Translations under genes and position numbers: made by a program
The notes under the pieces: model-generated
The model's input: the letters and a program-made list of their open reading frames with translations, nothing else
The model's database searches: none
Told to the model about the DNA's origin: nothing
Shown here: positions 26,090 through 34,508 of the stretch, in pieces
Layout: each line of letters opens with the position of its first letter
How positions within the stretch are numbered: position 1 is the first letter of the stretch
DNA from: a virus
Strand: one strand, 5' to 3'
Length of the DNA: 64,000 nucleotides
IMG/VR virus record: IMGVR_UViG_3300043571_000313
Location: 1 to 64,000 of that record

Positions 26090-29000
26090 TTACGCCGCCA
26101 CCTCGATGACTGGCGCGAGGACCGGACGGTTGGCAATGATGAGCTGCTTGCGCAGTTCAATCCACTGCGACTCGCACTCCGACTCAGAGAGGACGTCGCC
26201 GTCCTCGGCCTTGAAGTTGACGATGTGCTCGGCAAGAACCTCGCTCGCGTCGAGGGTCTTGAAGTCCCGAGGCACCCGCTTCCCATGCAGGCACAGCGTC
26301 GCGGCATCCTGCTTCAGCGCGACCCGATCGAACAGCAGTTCCTCGATGGAGTTCTGATGCAGGACGCACCAGATCTTCACCGGCTTCGGCGAGGTCAGAC
26401 GCCACACTCGACCCTGTGCCTGGTTGAGCGTGCCATAGCTCCACTCGAGCGAGCCAACGATGAGGTTCGGGCATTGGTCGAAGCTGTGCCCTTGGGCGCA
26501 CTTGATGCCCATGAGCATGACCCGAGCGTCGCCCTTCTTGAAGCGGTTCGCCTCGGCCGCATGCAGGTCCGGCCGGACGGTGGAGTCGATGCGGGCAATC
26601 GGGATCTTGGCGTTCGCCAGGCGGGATGCCAGCTCCGACGACTGGCCGACGCGCGCCGACACCACCACGACCTGCTCGCCGCGCTTCAGGCAATCGCGCA
26701 CCAGCTGCAGGATGGTGATGGTCTTGTGATTGAAGTTGGATTTGCACATGTCCCTCGTGTAGTCGAGGGACGCTGGCGAGGCGCAGCACCCACGCAGCCG
26801 TGACGACTGGACGCGGGCAATGGTCAGCGCGCTCTTGAACTCGGTCAGGTAGTTGCGCCGCTCCAGCCAGAACTGATACAGCTTCGACTGCTCCTTGCCC
26901 ATGGCGACGCGGACGTCGATGACCTCGCACGGCTGCAGGTTCGGGTTGCAATCCTTCTTGCTGATGTAGGCGAGCGTGGGCTTGAGCAGCTTCAGCAGGC
27001 GGGCTGGCGAACTGATGACCGGCGAGTGCTTGGTCCCGGTGTTGCGCCAGCCGCGCTTGCCCCGGGCCTTCGCCTTCCACTGTGCAGTCAGATCCTCCTC
27101 GACGGAGAGGAATGTCGAGTTGAACCGGCCGATCTCGTCGACGGCGTAGGGCCAGGCCGCATTGCGCATCTTGCCCTTGTGCCAGTCTTTCACGCACAGC
27201 CATCCCATGAGGGAGAAGATATTCGAGATGACATTGGGGATCGGTGTCGCCGTGAGGGCGAAGCGATACTTGGGCTGCAGGCGGAACAGGTTCTTTGTTA
27301 CCTGCGCCTCTGCGTTACAGTAGAGGTGCGCCTCATCGCAGATGACCATGTCCCACGCATCGCCGTGGGTGGAGGCGACGATCGTGGCGAGCGACGGCAG
27401 GCCGATGCAGCGAATGCCGTGCTTGTTGCCCGCGCCGACGTTGCGGCAGAACTGCTCCTCGACCGGGCGCTTCTCGTCATACTTGAGGTTGAAGCGCTCG
27501 CAGAACTTCTTCTCCGCAACCCGATCCCAGCTTTCGGGAAGATGCTCGAAGCCACCGTTGCTGAAGTAGGCCTGCGGGTAGGTGATGTAGATGCCGGGCG
27601 GGAGTTCGCCGGCGTTGGCATGGAGGATGGCGTACCAATCCTCGGCGCTGAAGAGCTGGAAGACCGGCTCGCCGGGAGCGAAGCGCTGGATCTCGGACAC
27701 CCACTGCGATGCTTGATAGTCGATCTCCTCATCCTCCTCGGTGGAGCGCATCGTACCCTGCGGTGCGATCAGCAGCGTGCGCTTCGGAGACTTGAGGGCG
27801 ATGAGCGTCAGGGCGCCGAGCGACTTGCCGGTCCCCGTCTCGGCTGCGACCAGCCCGTAATCCTTGCACGCCATGCGAGCGTAGAAGTCCAGCTGGCCGG
27901 GGAAGTAGGTAAACCCAGCCATCATCTCATTGAACCGCATCGCGTTCTTGTTGCGCTCGAACTGATCGACCTCGACCTCGGCGATCGTCGGGACGAACGG
28001 CTTGTCGAAGAGAGTCCACAGCATGTCCTCGGGGTGCTGCCAGCTCATGCCTTCGGCCGGCCGATCCATGAACCGATGCACGCGGCGGTGATCGTCGGTC
28101 ACCTCGATGTAGCGATCCTCGCCGGACAGCCGGCACTCGTGATCCTCGATCTCCGTGGTGTCCTCGTCCTCGTCGTAGTAGATCTTCTTGCGGGTGAACT
28201 TCTCCGTGAAGGTGTAGGTCCCGGTGCGAATCTCGTACCGCTTCCCGACCGTGAGCTTGATGATGCCGGCCTCGTGCGCGGCCTTGCACTTCAGCGCCTC
28301 CTCCTCGTCGGCGTAGGCAACGAGCTCGAAGTCCGTGACCGGCATGATGGGACACGCCATCGAGGCGACCTCAGCCAGGGCGGCGGCGATAGCCTTGCGC
28401 GCCTCGGGCTGGATCGTGTAGATGCCGTCGTTGACGAACTGATGCAGCAGCTTCCGCGTCTCCTTCTCCGTGGTCAGCGTGAGCGGGTGGCACCCATTGA
28501 TGCGGTGCAGCCGGACGATCTCGTCGTCCTTGATCTTCACCTGTGCACGGGTGCTCAGGTAGGTGCGAAGCGCGCCGTCCTTGCCGAGGTAGATATTAAA
28601 CTTCGGCCGGTCGAGGTGTTCTTCCTTGATGATCTTGGACAGGTTATTCCAGTCGAGGTAAAGCGAGTAGTGCTCAGTGTAGGGTGAGTACCAGTACGGC
28701 TGGCCGGACACCTGATGCAGGTTGCTCTTGATCGTGCGTCCGTACTCGAAGAGCTGTTGCTGATCCGGCATGTGGTCCCACACCTTCTGATTGCGCGGCC
28801 GGCCGACGATGTTGCCGAAGTGCACGATGCCGAGCTCGACATCGCAGTTCTCCCAGATGCCACCGGCGGGGAACCGCTGGTAGAGGTACACCCACGGGTC
28901 ATCCTGAATGCCGAGCTTCTCAATCGTCTTGGCGTTGGAGATGAGGAAGCCGCAGCCGTTGTTCGCGAGCCGCTTCTTGATCATCTGCCACGTCCACTCG

Positions 29001-29461
29001 GTCGAGTCGATCGTCTCACCATTCGCCAGCTTCCAGCGGATAGCGAACGGCGGGTTCGACACGATGCACGGGAAGCGCAGGTTCGGGAAGATCTCATCCA
29101 TCACCTCGAAGGTGTGGACGCAGGACCCGGTGATGCGGTCGACGGGTTTGTCCCAGGTGTTGCGGCCGGTGAGCGAGGTGCGCGCCGCCTCATCCTCATC
29201 GGCGAAGCGCTTGTCGATCTCGGTGCCGTAGTATTGCTGCGCCGAGAGCGCGCGGATCAGGTTGCCGCCGGCGCACTGCGGATCGAAGACGGTGTTGAAG
29301 TTGCCGAACGGGAGCTGGGCCACGAGGCCTTGGGCAAGCCAAGGCGGTGTTTGATACTGCTGCTGGCCGCCCTGAAGCGCGTGCTTCGCGGAGACGGCTG
29401 CGTCGATGACTTCCTGGATGTTTTCGTTTTCGATCCCGGAGCGTGCGTCGGTGATGTTCAT
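26090..29461 (-). CDS. Adenine-N6 methyltransferase fused to SF2/SNF2-like helicase
   Basis: 1123 residues. The N-terminal half carries an adenine methyltransferase: SAM-binding FDPQCAGG (59-66) and catalytic NPPF (136-139). A linker with acidic and basic segments (about 300-500) leads to a helicase: Walker A ETGTGKS (Lys546), DEAH (709-712), TATPIP motif III and a C-terminal motif VI (QAQGRVWRLTSP). No nuclease motif is evident. MTase-helicase fusions in phages include the P1 DarB-type antirestriction proteins and strawberry-notch-like proteins; a protective, self-modifying role is therefore likely but not proven. It is preceded by a hairpin-containing leader. Confidence 0.8.
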   Translation of the reverse strand: MNITDARSGIENENIQEVIDAAVSAKHALQGGQQQYQTPPWLAQGLVAQLPFGNFNTVFDPQCAGGNLIRALSAQQYYGTEIDKRFADEDEAARTSLTGRNTWDKPVDRITGSCVHTFEVMDEIFPNLRFPCIVSNPPFAIRWKLANGETIDSTEWTWQMIKKRLANNGCGFLISNAKTIEKLGIQDDPWVYLYQRFPAGGIWENCDVELGIVHFGNIVGRPRNQKVWDHMPDQQQLFEYGRTIKSNLHQVSGQPYWYSPYTEHYSLYLDWNNLSKIIKEEHLDRPKFNIYLGKDGALRTYLSTRAQVKIKDDEIVRLHRINGCHPLTLTTEKETRKLLHQFVNDGIYTIQPEARKAIAAALAEVASMACPIMPVTDFELVAYADEEEALKCKAAHEAGIIKLTVGKRYEIRTGTYTFTEKFTRKKIYYDEDEDTTEIEDHECRLSGEDRYIEVTDDHRRVHRFMDRPAEGMSWQHPEDMLWTLFDKPFVPTIAEVEVDQFERNKNAMRFNEMMAGFTYFPGQLDFYARMACKDYGLVAAETGTGKSLGALTLIALKSPKRTLLIAPQGTMRSTEEDEEIDYQASQWVSEIQRFAPGEPVFQLFSAEDWYAILHANAGELPPGIYITYPQAYFSNGGFEHLPESWDRVAEKKFCERFNLKYDEKRPVEEQFCRNVGAGNKHGIRCIGLPSLATIVASTHGDAWDMVICDEAHLYCNAEAQVTKNLFRLQPKYRFALTATPIPNVISNIFSLMGWLCVKDWHKGKMRNAAWPYAVDEIGRFNSTFLSVEEDLTAQWKAKARGKRGWRNTGTKHSPVISSPARLLKLLKPTLAYISKKDCNPNLQPCEVIDVRVAMGKEQSKLYQFWLERRNYLTEFKSALTIARVQSSRLRGCCASPASLDYTRDMCKSNFNHKTITILQLVRDCLKRGEQVVVVSARVGQSSELASRLANAKIPIARIDSTVRPDLHAAEANRFKKGDARVMLMGIKCAQGHSFDQCPNLIVGSLEWSYGTLNQAQGRVWRLTSPKPVKIWCVLHQNSIEELLFDRVALKQDAATLCLHGKRVPRDFKTLDASEVLAEHIVNFKAEDGDVLSESECESQWIELRKQLIIANRPVLAPVIEVAA

Positions 29462-29475
29462 GGAGTGAAAGAGGT

Positions 29476-29507
29476 GGCAGCCCCACGCTCACTCTCGTGG
29501 GGCTGCC
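29476..29507 (-). terminator. Perfect 12-bp hairpin in the leader of the MTase-helicase gene
   Basis: GGCAGCCCCACG pairs with CGTGGGGCTGCC around an 8-base loop. On the minus strand it lies just 15 bases upstream of the ATG at 29461 and is followed only by ACCTCTTTC, so it is not a classical intrinsic terminator. It may act as an attenuator, an mRNA-stability element or a translational control stem. Confidence 0.5.
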
Positions 29508-29517
29508 GGTTCTCATG

Positions 29518-29534
29518 TCTGCGCACTGCGCAGA
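29518..29534. promoter_or_regulatory. 17-base palindrome TCTGCGCA-C-TGCGCAGA
   Basis: Perfect 8-bp arms around one base, lying between the hairpin and a candidate minus-strand promoter. This is typical of a dimeric repressor site. Confidence 0.4.
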
Positions 29535-29536
29535 AA

Positions 29537-29566
29537 TTGTTACTGTTTAGTTGAGGTTACATTCAA
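29537..29566 (-). promoter_or_regulatory. Candidate promoter for the MTase-helicase gene
   Basis: On the minus strand TTGAAT (29566-29561) is followed after 18 bases by TAACAA (29542-29537). The palindrome at 29518-29534 would overlap the start of transcription. Weak prediction. Confidence 0.25.
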
Positions 29567-30918
29567 GACATTTCCGCTCGGCAATTACCGGCTGCGAAGG
29601 CGGACCAGCGGGTCACGGAGCAAATGATCTGACTGAAGCTGGATACTTCCACGCCCTGCCCCATCGCCTCGCCTGCGGTTGTCTTCGATTCGCCGAGGTC
29701 GTATCCATCCGGCAATGCCATGATGAGCTTGACCTCCGTGATCGTAAGCCAGCGATACCTGTCGGAATCATTCGGGTGCACGACGACAGGGTTGTCGCCC
29801 TGCCCTGCGAAGTACCTCTTCTTGATCGTGCCGATGGTGCGGTCAGTGTAGTGGATAAGCTGAGACGCGAAGCCGTTGCCCTTTGTCGTCTGCTTTTGCC
29901 AGTGGTCGAAGAGCCAGCGCTTCGTCGGCGTCTTGCGATCAAACCACTCGCATGCGGGATCATCCGGCTTGAGCAGGTAGTCCGACAGGCAGGCGGCGCT
30001 GGTCTGCGGCTCGGGCCAGCGAACCGAATCGAACGACGTCGCCACCATGACAGCGCGCTTGCGCTGGGTGATGGCGCCATAGTCGGTTGCGTTGATGACC
30101 TTCCAGTCGACGACGTACCCCATCCGGCGCAGCGCATGCCGTGCGATCCAGCCTGCGCCAGAGTCGAGCCACGCCGGAACCTCCTCGATGACGACCGTGT
30201 GCGGATTGAAGACATCCACTGCACGCAGCGTCCAGAAGGTCATGTCCCCCAGCTCGTGCGCCTCGGGCACGAGGGTCTTGTCGACCTTCGTGTTCGTGCC
30301 ATCGTTCCGCCGGATCTTCGAGAACGGCTCGCATGGGATGCCGGCATGGAGGAGGCCCACCGGCCCGATCATCCTCGCAGCATCCTCAATGCGGGCATCG
30401 GCGATGTCGGAGTTCATCATGTGCCCGCCGTGGTTGGCGTCATGGATGTTCGCGTAGTCCGTATTCCATTCGACCGCCGCCCTCGTCTCGAAGCCCGCAG
30501 CCTTGGCGGCCTGACTGAGCAGGCCGGCTCCGACAAACAGGCCGACGGCGACAGATGTGGCGACGCGCGCCGCCACATTGGCGAGCGTGCGGGCCGGCGT
30601 TATGGTGATCGTGTGCATCGTCATCCTCACGGCGATGCGCTCGGTGTTGGGGAACACCTTGGCGAGATCCGCCGTGCTGATGTCGATGATCGGGTGCGCG
30701 CCGTCGCCGCGATCCCGGCCGGACACAGTGCGGTCCTGGGCGACGGCATTGCCGAACGCCTCGAGGGTGACCTTGCCCACCTCGAAACGTGCGGAGAACT
30801 TCGTGCCTGGGAGGAAGCCGGCCTCGCCGAGGCGCTTGCCTTCGATCCAAACGCGGGGCTTGCCGCGAGACTGACCGAGCTTCAGCTCGGTGTCATACTG
30901 GAAGGGTTGGTTTGTCAT
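29563..30918 (-). CDS. Cytosine-C5 DNA methyltransferase with N-terminal AbrB/SymE-like domain
   Basis: 451 residues. Residues about 8-55 (ELKLGQSRGKPRVWIEGKRLGEAGF cut here: swapped-hairpin-like) resemble an AbrB/SymE-type beta-hairpin domain. The catalytic part begins near 120: SAM motif I FVGAGLLSQAAKAAGFE (128-144), catalytic Pro-Cys in GIPCEPFS (Cys196), ENV-like motif VI EEV (245-247) and motif VIII ITQRKRAV (283-290). The target recognition region follows (about 305-400) and motif IX/X-like GEAMGQGVEVSSFSQII closes the domain. It would methylate host-like cytosines in phage DNA to avoid restriction. No cognate nuclease is adjacent. Confidence 0.85.
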   Translation of the reverse strand: MTNQPFQYDTELKLGQSRGKPRVWIEGKRLGEAGFLPGTKFSARFEVGKVTLEAFGNAVAQDRTVSGRDRGDGAHPIIDISTADLAKVFPNTERIAVRMTMHTITITPARTLANVAARVATSVAVGLFVGAGLLSQAAKAAGFETRAAVEWNTDYANIHDANHGGHMMNSDIADARIEDAARMIGPVGLLHAGIPCEPFSKIRRNDGTNTKVDKTLVPEAHELGDMTFWTLRAVDVFNPHTVVIEEVPAWLDSGAGWIARHALRRMGYVVDWKVINATDYGAITQRKRAVMVATSFDSVRWPEPQTSAACLSDYLLKPDDPACEWFDRKTPTKRWLFDHWQKQTTKGNGFASQLIHYTDRTIGTIKKRYFAGQGDNPVVVHPNDSDRYRWLTITEVKLIMALPDGYDLGESKTTAGEAMGQGVEVSSFSQIICSVTRWSAFAAGNCRAEMS

Positions 30919-30924
30919 GATGGG

Positions 30925-31572
30925 TCACTTCTTCAGCACGTCGGCGATCGACGTGAGCACGGTGGCGAGTTCCTGACGCACGATGCGGCGGACGTCCGCC
31001 TCGGTAATACCCTTCGCCTTGGGTTGGGCAGCCAGCTTGCGCAGCTGGGCGGTGATGATGGACATGGGATCGCTGGACTCCGACTCGTCTTCGTCATTCG
31101 CCTCGTCGAGGACCGTGGCGCCAGGGTTCGGGCCGCCGGGAATGGCGTGCGTTTCGATGGCGGCGGGAGGGAAGTCCACCAACACTTCCGGCGCTGGCGT
31201 CGGAGCGACAGGCTTGGGTGCGGCGGGCCTTGGGGCGGCGGGCTCGAGGACACGGGGCGCAGCGGGGCGAGGCGCCGGGGTGGCAGCGGCCGGCGTCGTT
31301 GCGGCCTGCCCCTTCGGGATGACCGGCAGCTTCCCCCAGTCGAGCCCCTTCGCGATCTCGGTGAGCTCGTCGACGAGGGCGATGCGATCCTCGAATGGGA
31401 CGGTCGCGTCGTTGATATAGTCGGCCAGCTTCTTGCCGGTCTTGTTCACGACGAACAGCGTGATGCGCTGCATGACATCGGTTTCACGGTGCGGCTGGAG
31501 CTGCCGGAAGAGCGCCGCATTGCGGGCGTTCAGGTCAGACTGCGTGACGGGTGTGGCGGTGGCGGTGGACAT
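30925..31572 (-). CDS. Hypothetical protein with Pro/Ala-rich linker (215 aa)
   Basis: Two helical ends joined by a long Ala/Pro linker (about 90-140). The N-terminal 85 residues (NARNAALFRQLQPHRETDVMQRITLFVV...VPFEDRIALVDELTEIAKGL) look folded; the C-terminus (ITEADVRRIVRQELATVLTSIADVLKK) is an amphipathic helix. It is six bases upstream of the cytosine methyltransferase. Unrecognised; possibly a partner or scaffold for neighbouring DNA enzymes. Confidence 0.6.
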   Translation of the reverse strand: MSTATATPVTQSDLNARNAALFRQLQPHRETDVMQRITLFVVNKTGKKLADYINDATVPFEDRIALVDELTEIAKGLDWGKLPVIPKGQAATTPAAATPAPRPAAPRVLEPAAPRPAAPKPVAPTPAPEVLVDFPPAAIETHAIPGGPNPGATVLDEANDEDESESSDPMSIITAQLRKLAAQPKAKGITEADVRRIVRQELATVLTSIADVLKK

Positions 31573-31615
31573 GATGCTTATGGATATGAGTTACAGTTGC
31601 GGACGGAGAGGAATG

Positions 31616-31969
31616 TCAGAGGCCGAGAGAACGAAGCTGATCGGCCGGGTCTTCGGCGGGAGTGATGCGGTGGTGGTTTAGATTTTTTTTGCGCTTCGCG
31701 TGCATGGGTTTCAGGCAGCTGTTTCCCCAGCTGCCCTTGGTGGTGCCGTCGGGCATGGTGTGTCCGTCCGGGCAGAAGCGGAAGCCGAGGTCCTTGAGGT
31801 GCTGGCGCAGCGGAATGTTGTCGTTGCCCGACAAGGCAGGTCCGCAGTACCAGATCCAGTCCCGGTCCATGAAGCAGTGATCGACCAGGGACGGCGCGCG
31901 CTCGCTGAGTTCTTGCATCACCTCGTCAGCGGAGCGCAGCTGACGGATGGGATTGTTGAGTTTGACCAT
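31616..31969 (-). CDS. Hypothetical protein (117 aa)
   Basis: Contains two conserved-looking segments, CGPALSGNDNIPLRQHLKDLGFRFCPDGHTMPDG and GSWGNSCLKPMHAKRKKN, with Cys and His residues that might bind a metal. It lies nine bases downstream of the small zincin gene in the same orientation. Unrecognised. Confidence 0.55.
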   Translation of the reverse strand: MVKLNNPIRQLRSADEVMQELSERAPSLVDHCFMDRDWIWYCGPALSGNDNIPLRQHLKDLGFRFCPDGHTMPDGTTKGSWGNSCLKPMHAKRKKNLNHHRITPAEDPADQLRSLGL

Positions 31970-31978
31970 GAGAAAATA

Positions 31979-33022
31979 TTATTGACTGCTCTTGCCTCGG
32001 ATCTCGCCGAGAGTCTTCGGCGTCCAGTGGAAATCCAACTCGCCGTTGTTCGCGATGATCTCGGTGATGCTGATGTAACCCAACTCGCCACCGTCGCCGA
32101 AGAGGTCGGCAAGTCCGAATGCCTGGTCCTGCTGCGCCAGCATGTCCTTCTCCGTGATGTACCAGTTGGCCGATCCGCCGGCGAAGTAGTGGAGGTGAGC
32201 GACGGCGGCGTCGCCCTGCCGGTCCGTCTCGCCTGTCTTCGGCATGCCGCTGACCACTGCGGCGAGCTCAATCATCTTGTCGAAGAAGAACTCGCGCTCC
32301 TCGCCGCGCATCGCATCGCGCACAGTCAGGAGTTGGGCGCCTCCGATGAAACCCTTCAAGAGCTTGAGCGCATCGAATGCGTTTGCCGACTTGTCCGGCG
32401 GCGAAGTCGGCGGCGCTGCGCTGAGTCCATCCCTGAGCGCAGCCACCACCAGCTTCGCCTTGTCCATCGGCAGCCGCAGGAACTCGAGATCGGGCAGCAC
32501 GCCGACGAGCAGCGCCGTGGGCACGAGCTCGGGGCGGGTGATGGACTGCGCCACCGTCTCTGCCCACAGCTCAACGAGCTTGGTCTTGTAGTCGCGATCG
32601 GGATGCGGGTGCCATGTGATGATGACCTCCTGATGCTCGCGCAGCAGGCCGGCATGACGGGAGGAGAACTGGCCGTGCGGTGTCGGCGTGATCTTTCCTT
32701 CGACGGACATCACGAAGTCGGCGGCGTGCCCGACCTCATGCCAGATGATGCGCATGACGCCAGGGCTGTTGGCATCCATGTCCAGCGGGACGACGACGCG
32801 CGGCGGTCTGTGGGAGAACAGGCCGGCCACGCCGACCGGGATGTCGCAGCCCTGGGCCTGGATGATTGGGATGCCGTAGGCCTTGAGCCAGTCGAAGGGC
32901 GCGGCGATGGCGCCCGTGGCTTGGATGATGGCGCCGCCGATGCGGCCGCCCGCCTTGCCGATCTGATCGGTCGGGTCGGGCACGTTGGCGAAGAGTTCGC
33001 AGAGGAGTTCGGTTCCGTTCAT
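31979..33022 (-). CDS. Zincin-like protein (347 aa)
   Basis: A metallopeptidase signature HEVGH lies at residues 95-99 (MRIIWHEVGHAADF), with a downstream ELWAETVAQ (151-159) that provides candidate third-ligand glutamates. The remainder is helical and acidic. This resembles minimal zincin domains rather than a secreted protease: there is no signal peptide. Its target is unknown; it might act inside the host on regulatory or defence proteins. Start ATG 33022. Confidence 0.6.
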   Translation of the reverse strand: MNGTELLCELFANVPDPTDQIGKAGGRIGGAIIQATGAIAAPFDWLKAYGIPIIQAQGCDIPVGVAGLFSHRPPRVVVPLDMDANSPGVMRIIWHEVGHAADFVMSVEGKITPTPHGQFSSRHAGLLREHQEVIITWHPHPDRDYKTKLVELWAETVAQSITRPELVPTALLVGVLPDLEFLRLPMDKAKLVVAALRDGLSAAPPTSPPDKSANAFDALKLLKGFIGGAQLLTVRDAMRGEEREFFFDKMIELAAVVSGMPKTGETDRQGDAAVAHLHYFAGGSANWYITEKDMLAQQDQAFGLADLFGDGGELGYISITEIIANNGELDFHWTPKTLGEIRGKSSQ

Positions 33023-33031
33023 GATTTTGGG

Positions 33032-33235
33032 TTAGTCTCGGACGATTCGGGGTAAGTCTTTGTCTCTCGGGAATTCTTCCGGGCCTTCGCTGACCCACCC
33101 GATCCCGACCCACTGCTTGACGATGCCGTCATCGACGATCTTCGTGAAGCGCTTCTCATTGCCGGCGACCATGGCAACACTGGAGCACTCTCTTGCGTGG
33201 ATGGTTTTGGATGTGGATGTGGGTTTTCTTTTCAT
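33032..33235 (-). CDS. Small basic protein (67 aa)
   Basis: Starts at ATG 33235 behind a strong ribosome site AAAGGAGG and overlaps the stop of the PP-loop gene by ATGA. The basic N-terminus (MKRKPTSTSKT) is followed by 'KQWVGIGWVSEG', a short beta-hairpin-like segment. Unrecognised. Confidence 0.6.
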   Translation of the reverse strand: MKRKPTSTSKTIHARECSSVAMVAGNEKRFTKIVDDGIVKQWVGIGWVSEGPEEFPRDKDLPRIVRD

Positions 33236-34206
33236 GCGGCCTCCTTTGATTGGGCGATGATGCGATTGATCCAGTCCTGCCAGTCGGTGATGCCGGCAGC
33301 AGTGAAGTCGTCGCGTTTGATGTAGCTGGTCGGGGTGAGTGCGATGAGTCGGTCGATCTGCTCGGCGGGAAGCAGTCCCTTCTCCCTGATGTAGTCCGTC
33401 ATGGCACCGGGCTTGGGTGTCGCACCGCGCATGCCCTTCACGCGCCGACGCCAGAGTCCTTCGATCAGCGGCACACCCTCGCCTCTCGGCCAGCTGCGTT
33501 CTTCTGCCTTGTCGAGGTGGCGCTGGCGGGTGCGCGCCTCTATGATGACGATGCCGGCGAGCTGACGCTCGGGCAATTCGTCCACCTCCCATGGCTTCAT
33601 CGCCGGGCAGAAGTAACAGGATGACTTCGGCGGGACGATGAGTCCGGCCGCATCGATCTCGGTGATGCAGCGGGCCAGGTTCCAGCCCCACTCCTGCAGC
33701 GGGAAGACCAGCTTGACCAGGCTCGCGTCCTCCTCTTGCACGGCGAACGTGCTGCATCGCTTAGTGCGGCGGTGCTCATGCGGCGAGTCCTCGAAGCCAA
33801 CGGCCTTGGTCACCAGTTCGCCCGCCGCCCATGCGTCAATGGCTGGCTGCCACGACGCAATGAACTTGGCCTGCGGTGCGATCTTCCACTTCTGCGAGCA
33901 GCTGTGCCCACCGTAGGCGAGGGACGGGAGCGTCACGTTGGTCAGGCAGTTCTCCTCGATGGTGTAGTAGTGCGGCCAGTGCTTGTAGTTCTGCGGTTCG
34001 TACCGCACGACGGTGACTTGTGGGAAGCCGACGAACTCCAGCCACTCATTGATGATGGCGAGGTAGGCGTAGGTCTTCTGCCGTTCGGCTCCGACGTCGG
34101 CGAAGATGATGAGGTCAGGCCGGATGCCACGCTGCCAGTATCCGACGAGCATGGCGGTGCTGTCCCGGCCCATGCCGTAACACACAACGAGAGGTGACTT
34201 TGCCAT
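33232..34206 (-). CDS. PAPS-reductase/ATP-pyrophosphatase (PP-loop) family protein
   Basis: 324 residues from ATG 34206; longer in-frame starts overlap the upstream gene. The PP-loop is GMGRDSTAML (11-20), a variant of SGGKDS that binds ATP pyrophosphate. Cysteines occur in GGHSCSQKWK, RRTKRCST and SSCYFCPAM, the last being a C-x2-C that could hold a metal. The family includes sulfate-activating reductases, tRNA thiolation enzymes and DndC-type DNA phosphorothioation proteins. Phages carry many orphan members of unknown substrate. No other Dnd genes are nearby, so a nucleic-acid or sulphur-relay role is only a possibility. Confidence 0.75.
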   Translation of the reverse strand: MAKSPLVVCYGMGRDSTAMLVGYWQRGIRPDLIIFADVGAERQKTYAYLAIINEWLEFVGFPQVTVVRYEPQNYKHWPHYYTIEENCLTNVTLPSLAYGGHSCSQKWKIAPQAKFIASWQPAIDAWAAGELVTKAVGFEDSPHEHRRTKRCSTFAVQEEDASLVKLVFPLQEWGWNLARCITEIDAAGLIVPPKSSCYFCPAMKPWEVDELPERQLAGIVIIEARTRQRHLDKAEERSWPRGEGVPLIEGLWRRRVKGMRGATPKPGAMTDYIREKGLLPAEQIDRLIALTPTSYIKRDDFTAAGITDWQDWINRIIAQSKEAA

Positions 34207-34508
34207 TAGATTATTGTGATCCCGGGTAGATTGCCCTGTTCGCACAGGACGCCATGGATCATACAGCCCATGGGGGGTGCGGTTTGGGCCAGCATAATCA
34301 GGGTTAGTGGCATGCCCATGGCGGCGAAACTTTTTGCCATGTCGTCGTCCAACTCTTCCTTGAGCTGCGCCCACTTCACCGGGCCGAGCAGCACGCGCTG
34401 CGGCTTCATGCCGATCACCTTCGCAAGGTCGATGGCGTAGGCGATGCGGCTGATGATGGTCGTGCCGGGCATTACCGGGCGGACGGTGGCGACGGGCCAG
34501 GAGCTCAT
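34206..34508 (-). CDS. Hypothetical protein (100 aa)
   Basis: Short helical segment around 'IDLAKVIGMKPQRVLLGPVKWAQLKEELDDDMAK' and a hydrophobic C-terminal part (PLTLIMLAQTAPPMGCMIHGVL). It starts in an ATGA overlap with the upstream gene and its stop shares a base with the PP-loop gene start (TAATG). Unrecognised. Confidence 0.55.
   Translation of the reverse strand: MSSWPVATVRPVMPGTTIISRIAYAIDLAKVIGMKPQRVLLGPVKWAQLKEELDDDMAKSFAAMGMPLTLIMLAQTAPPMGCMIHGVLCEQGNLPGITII

Noticed and set aside
27026-28687. Open frame of 553 codons (+) opposite the MTase-helicase
   Set aside because: Shadow of the minus-strand gene, with Arg/Gly/Val-rich non-protein-like composition.
29551-31665. Long open frame (704 codons, +) opposite the cytosine methyltransferase
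   Set aside because: Mirror frame of high-GC coding DNA; the minus-strand reading contains complete methyltransferase motifs.
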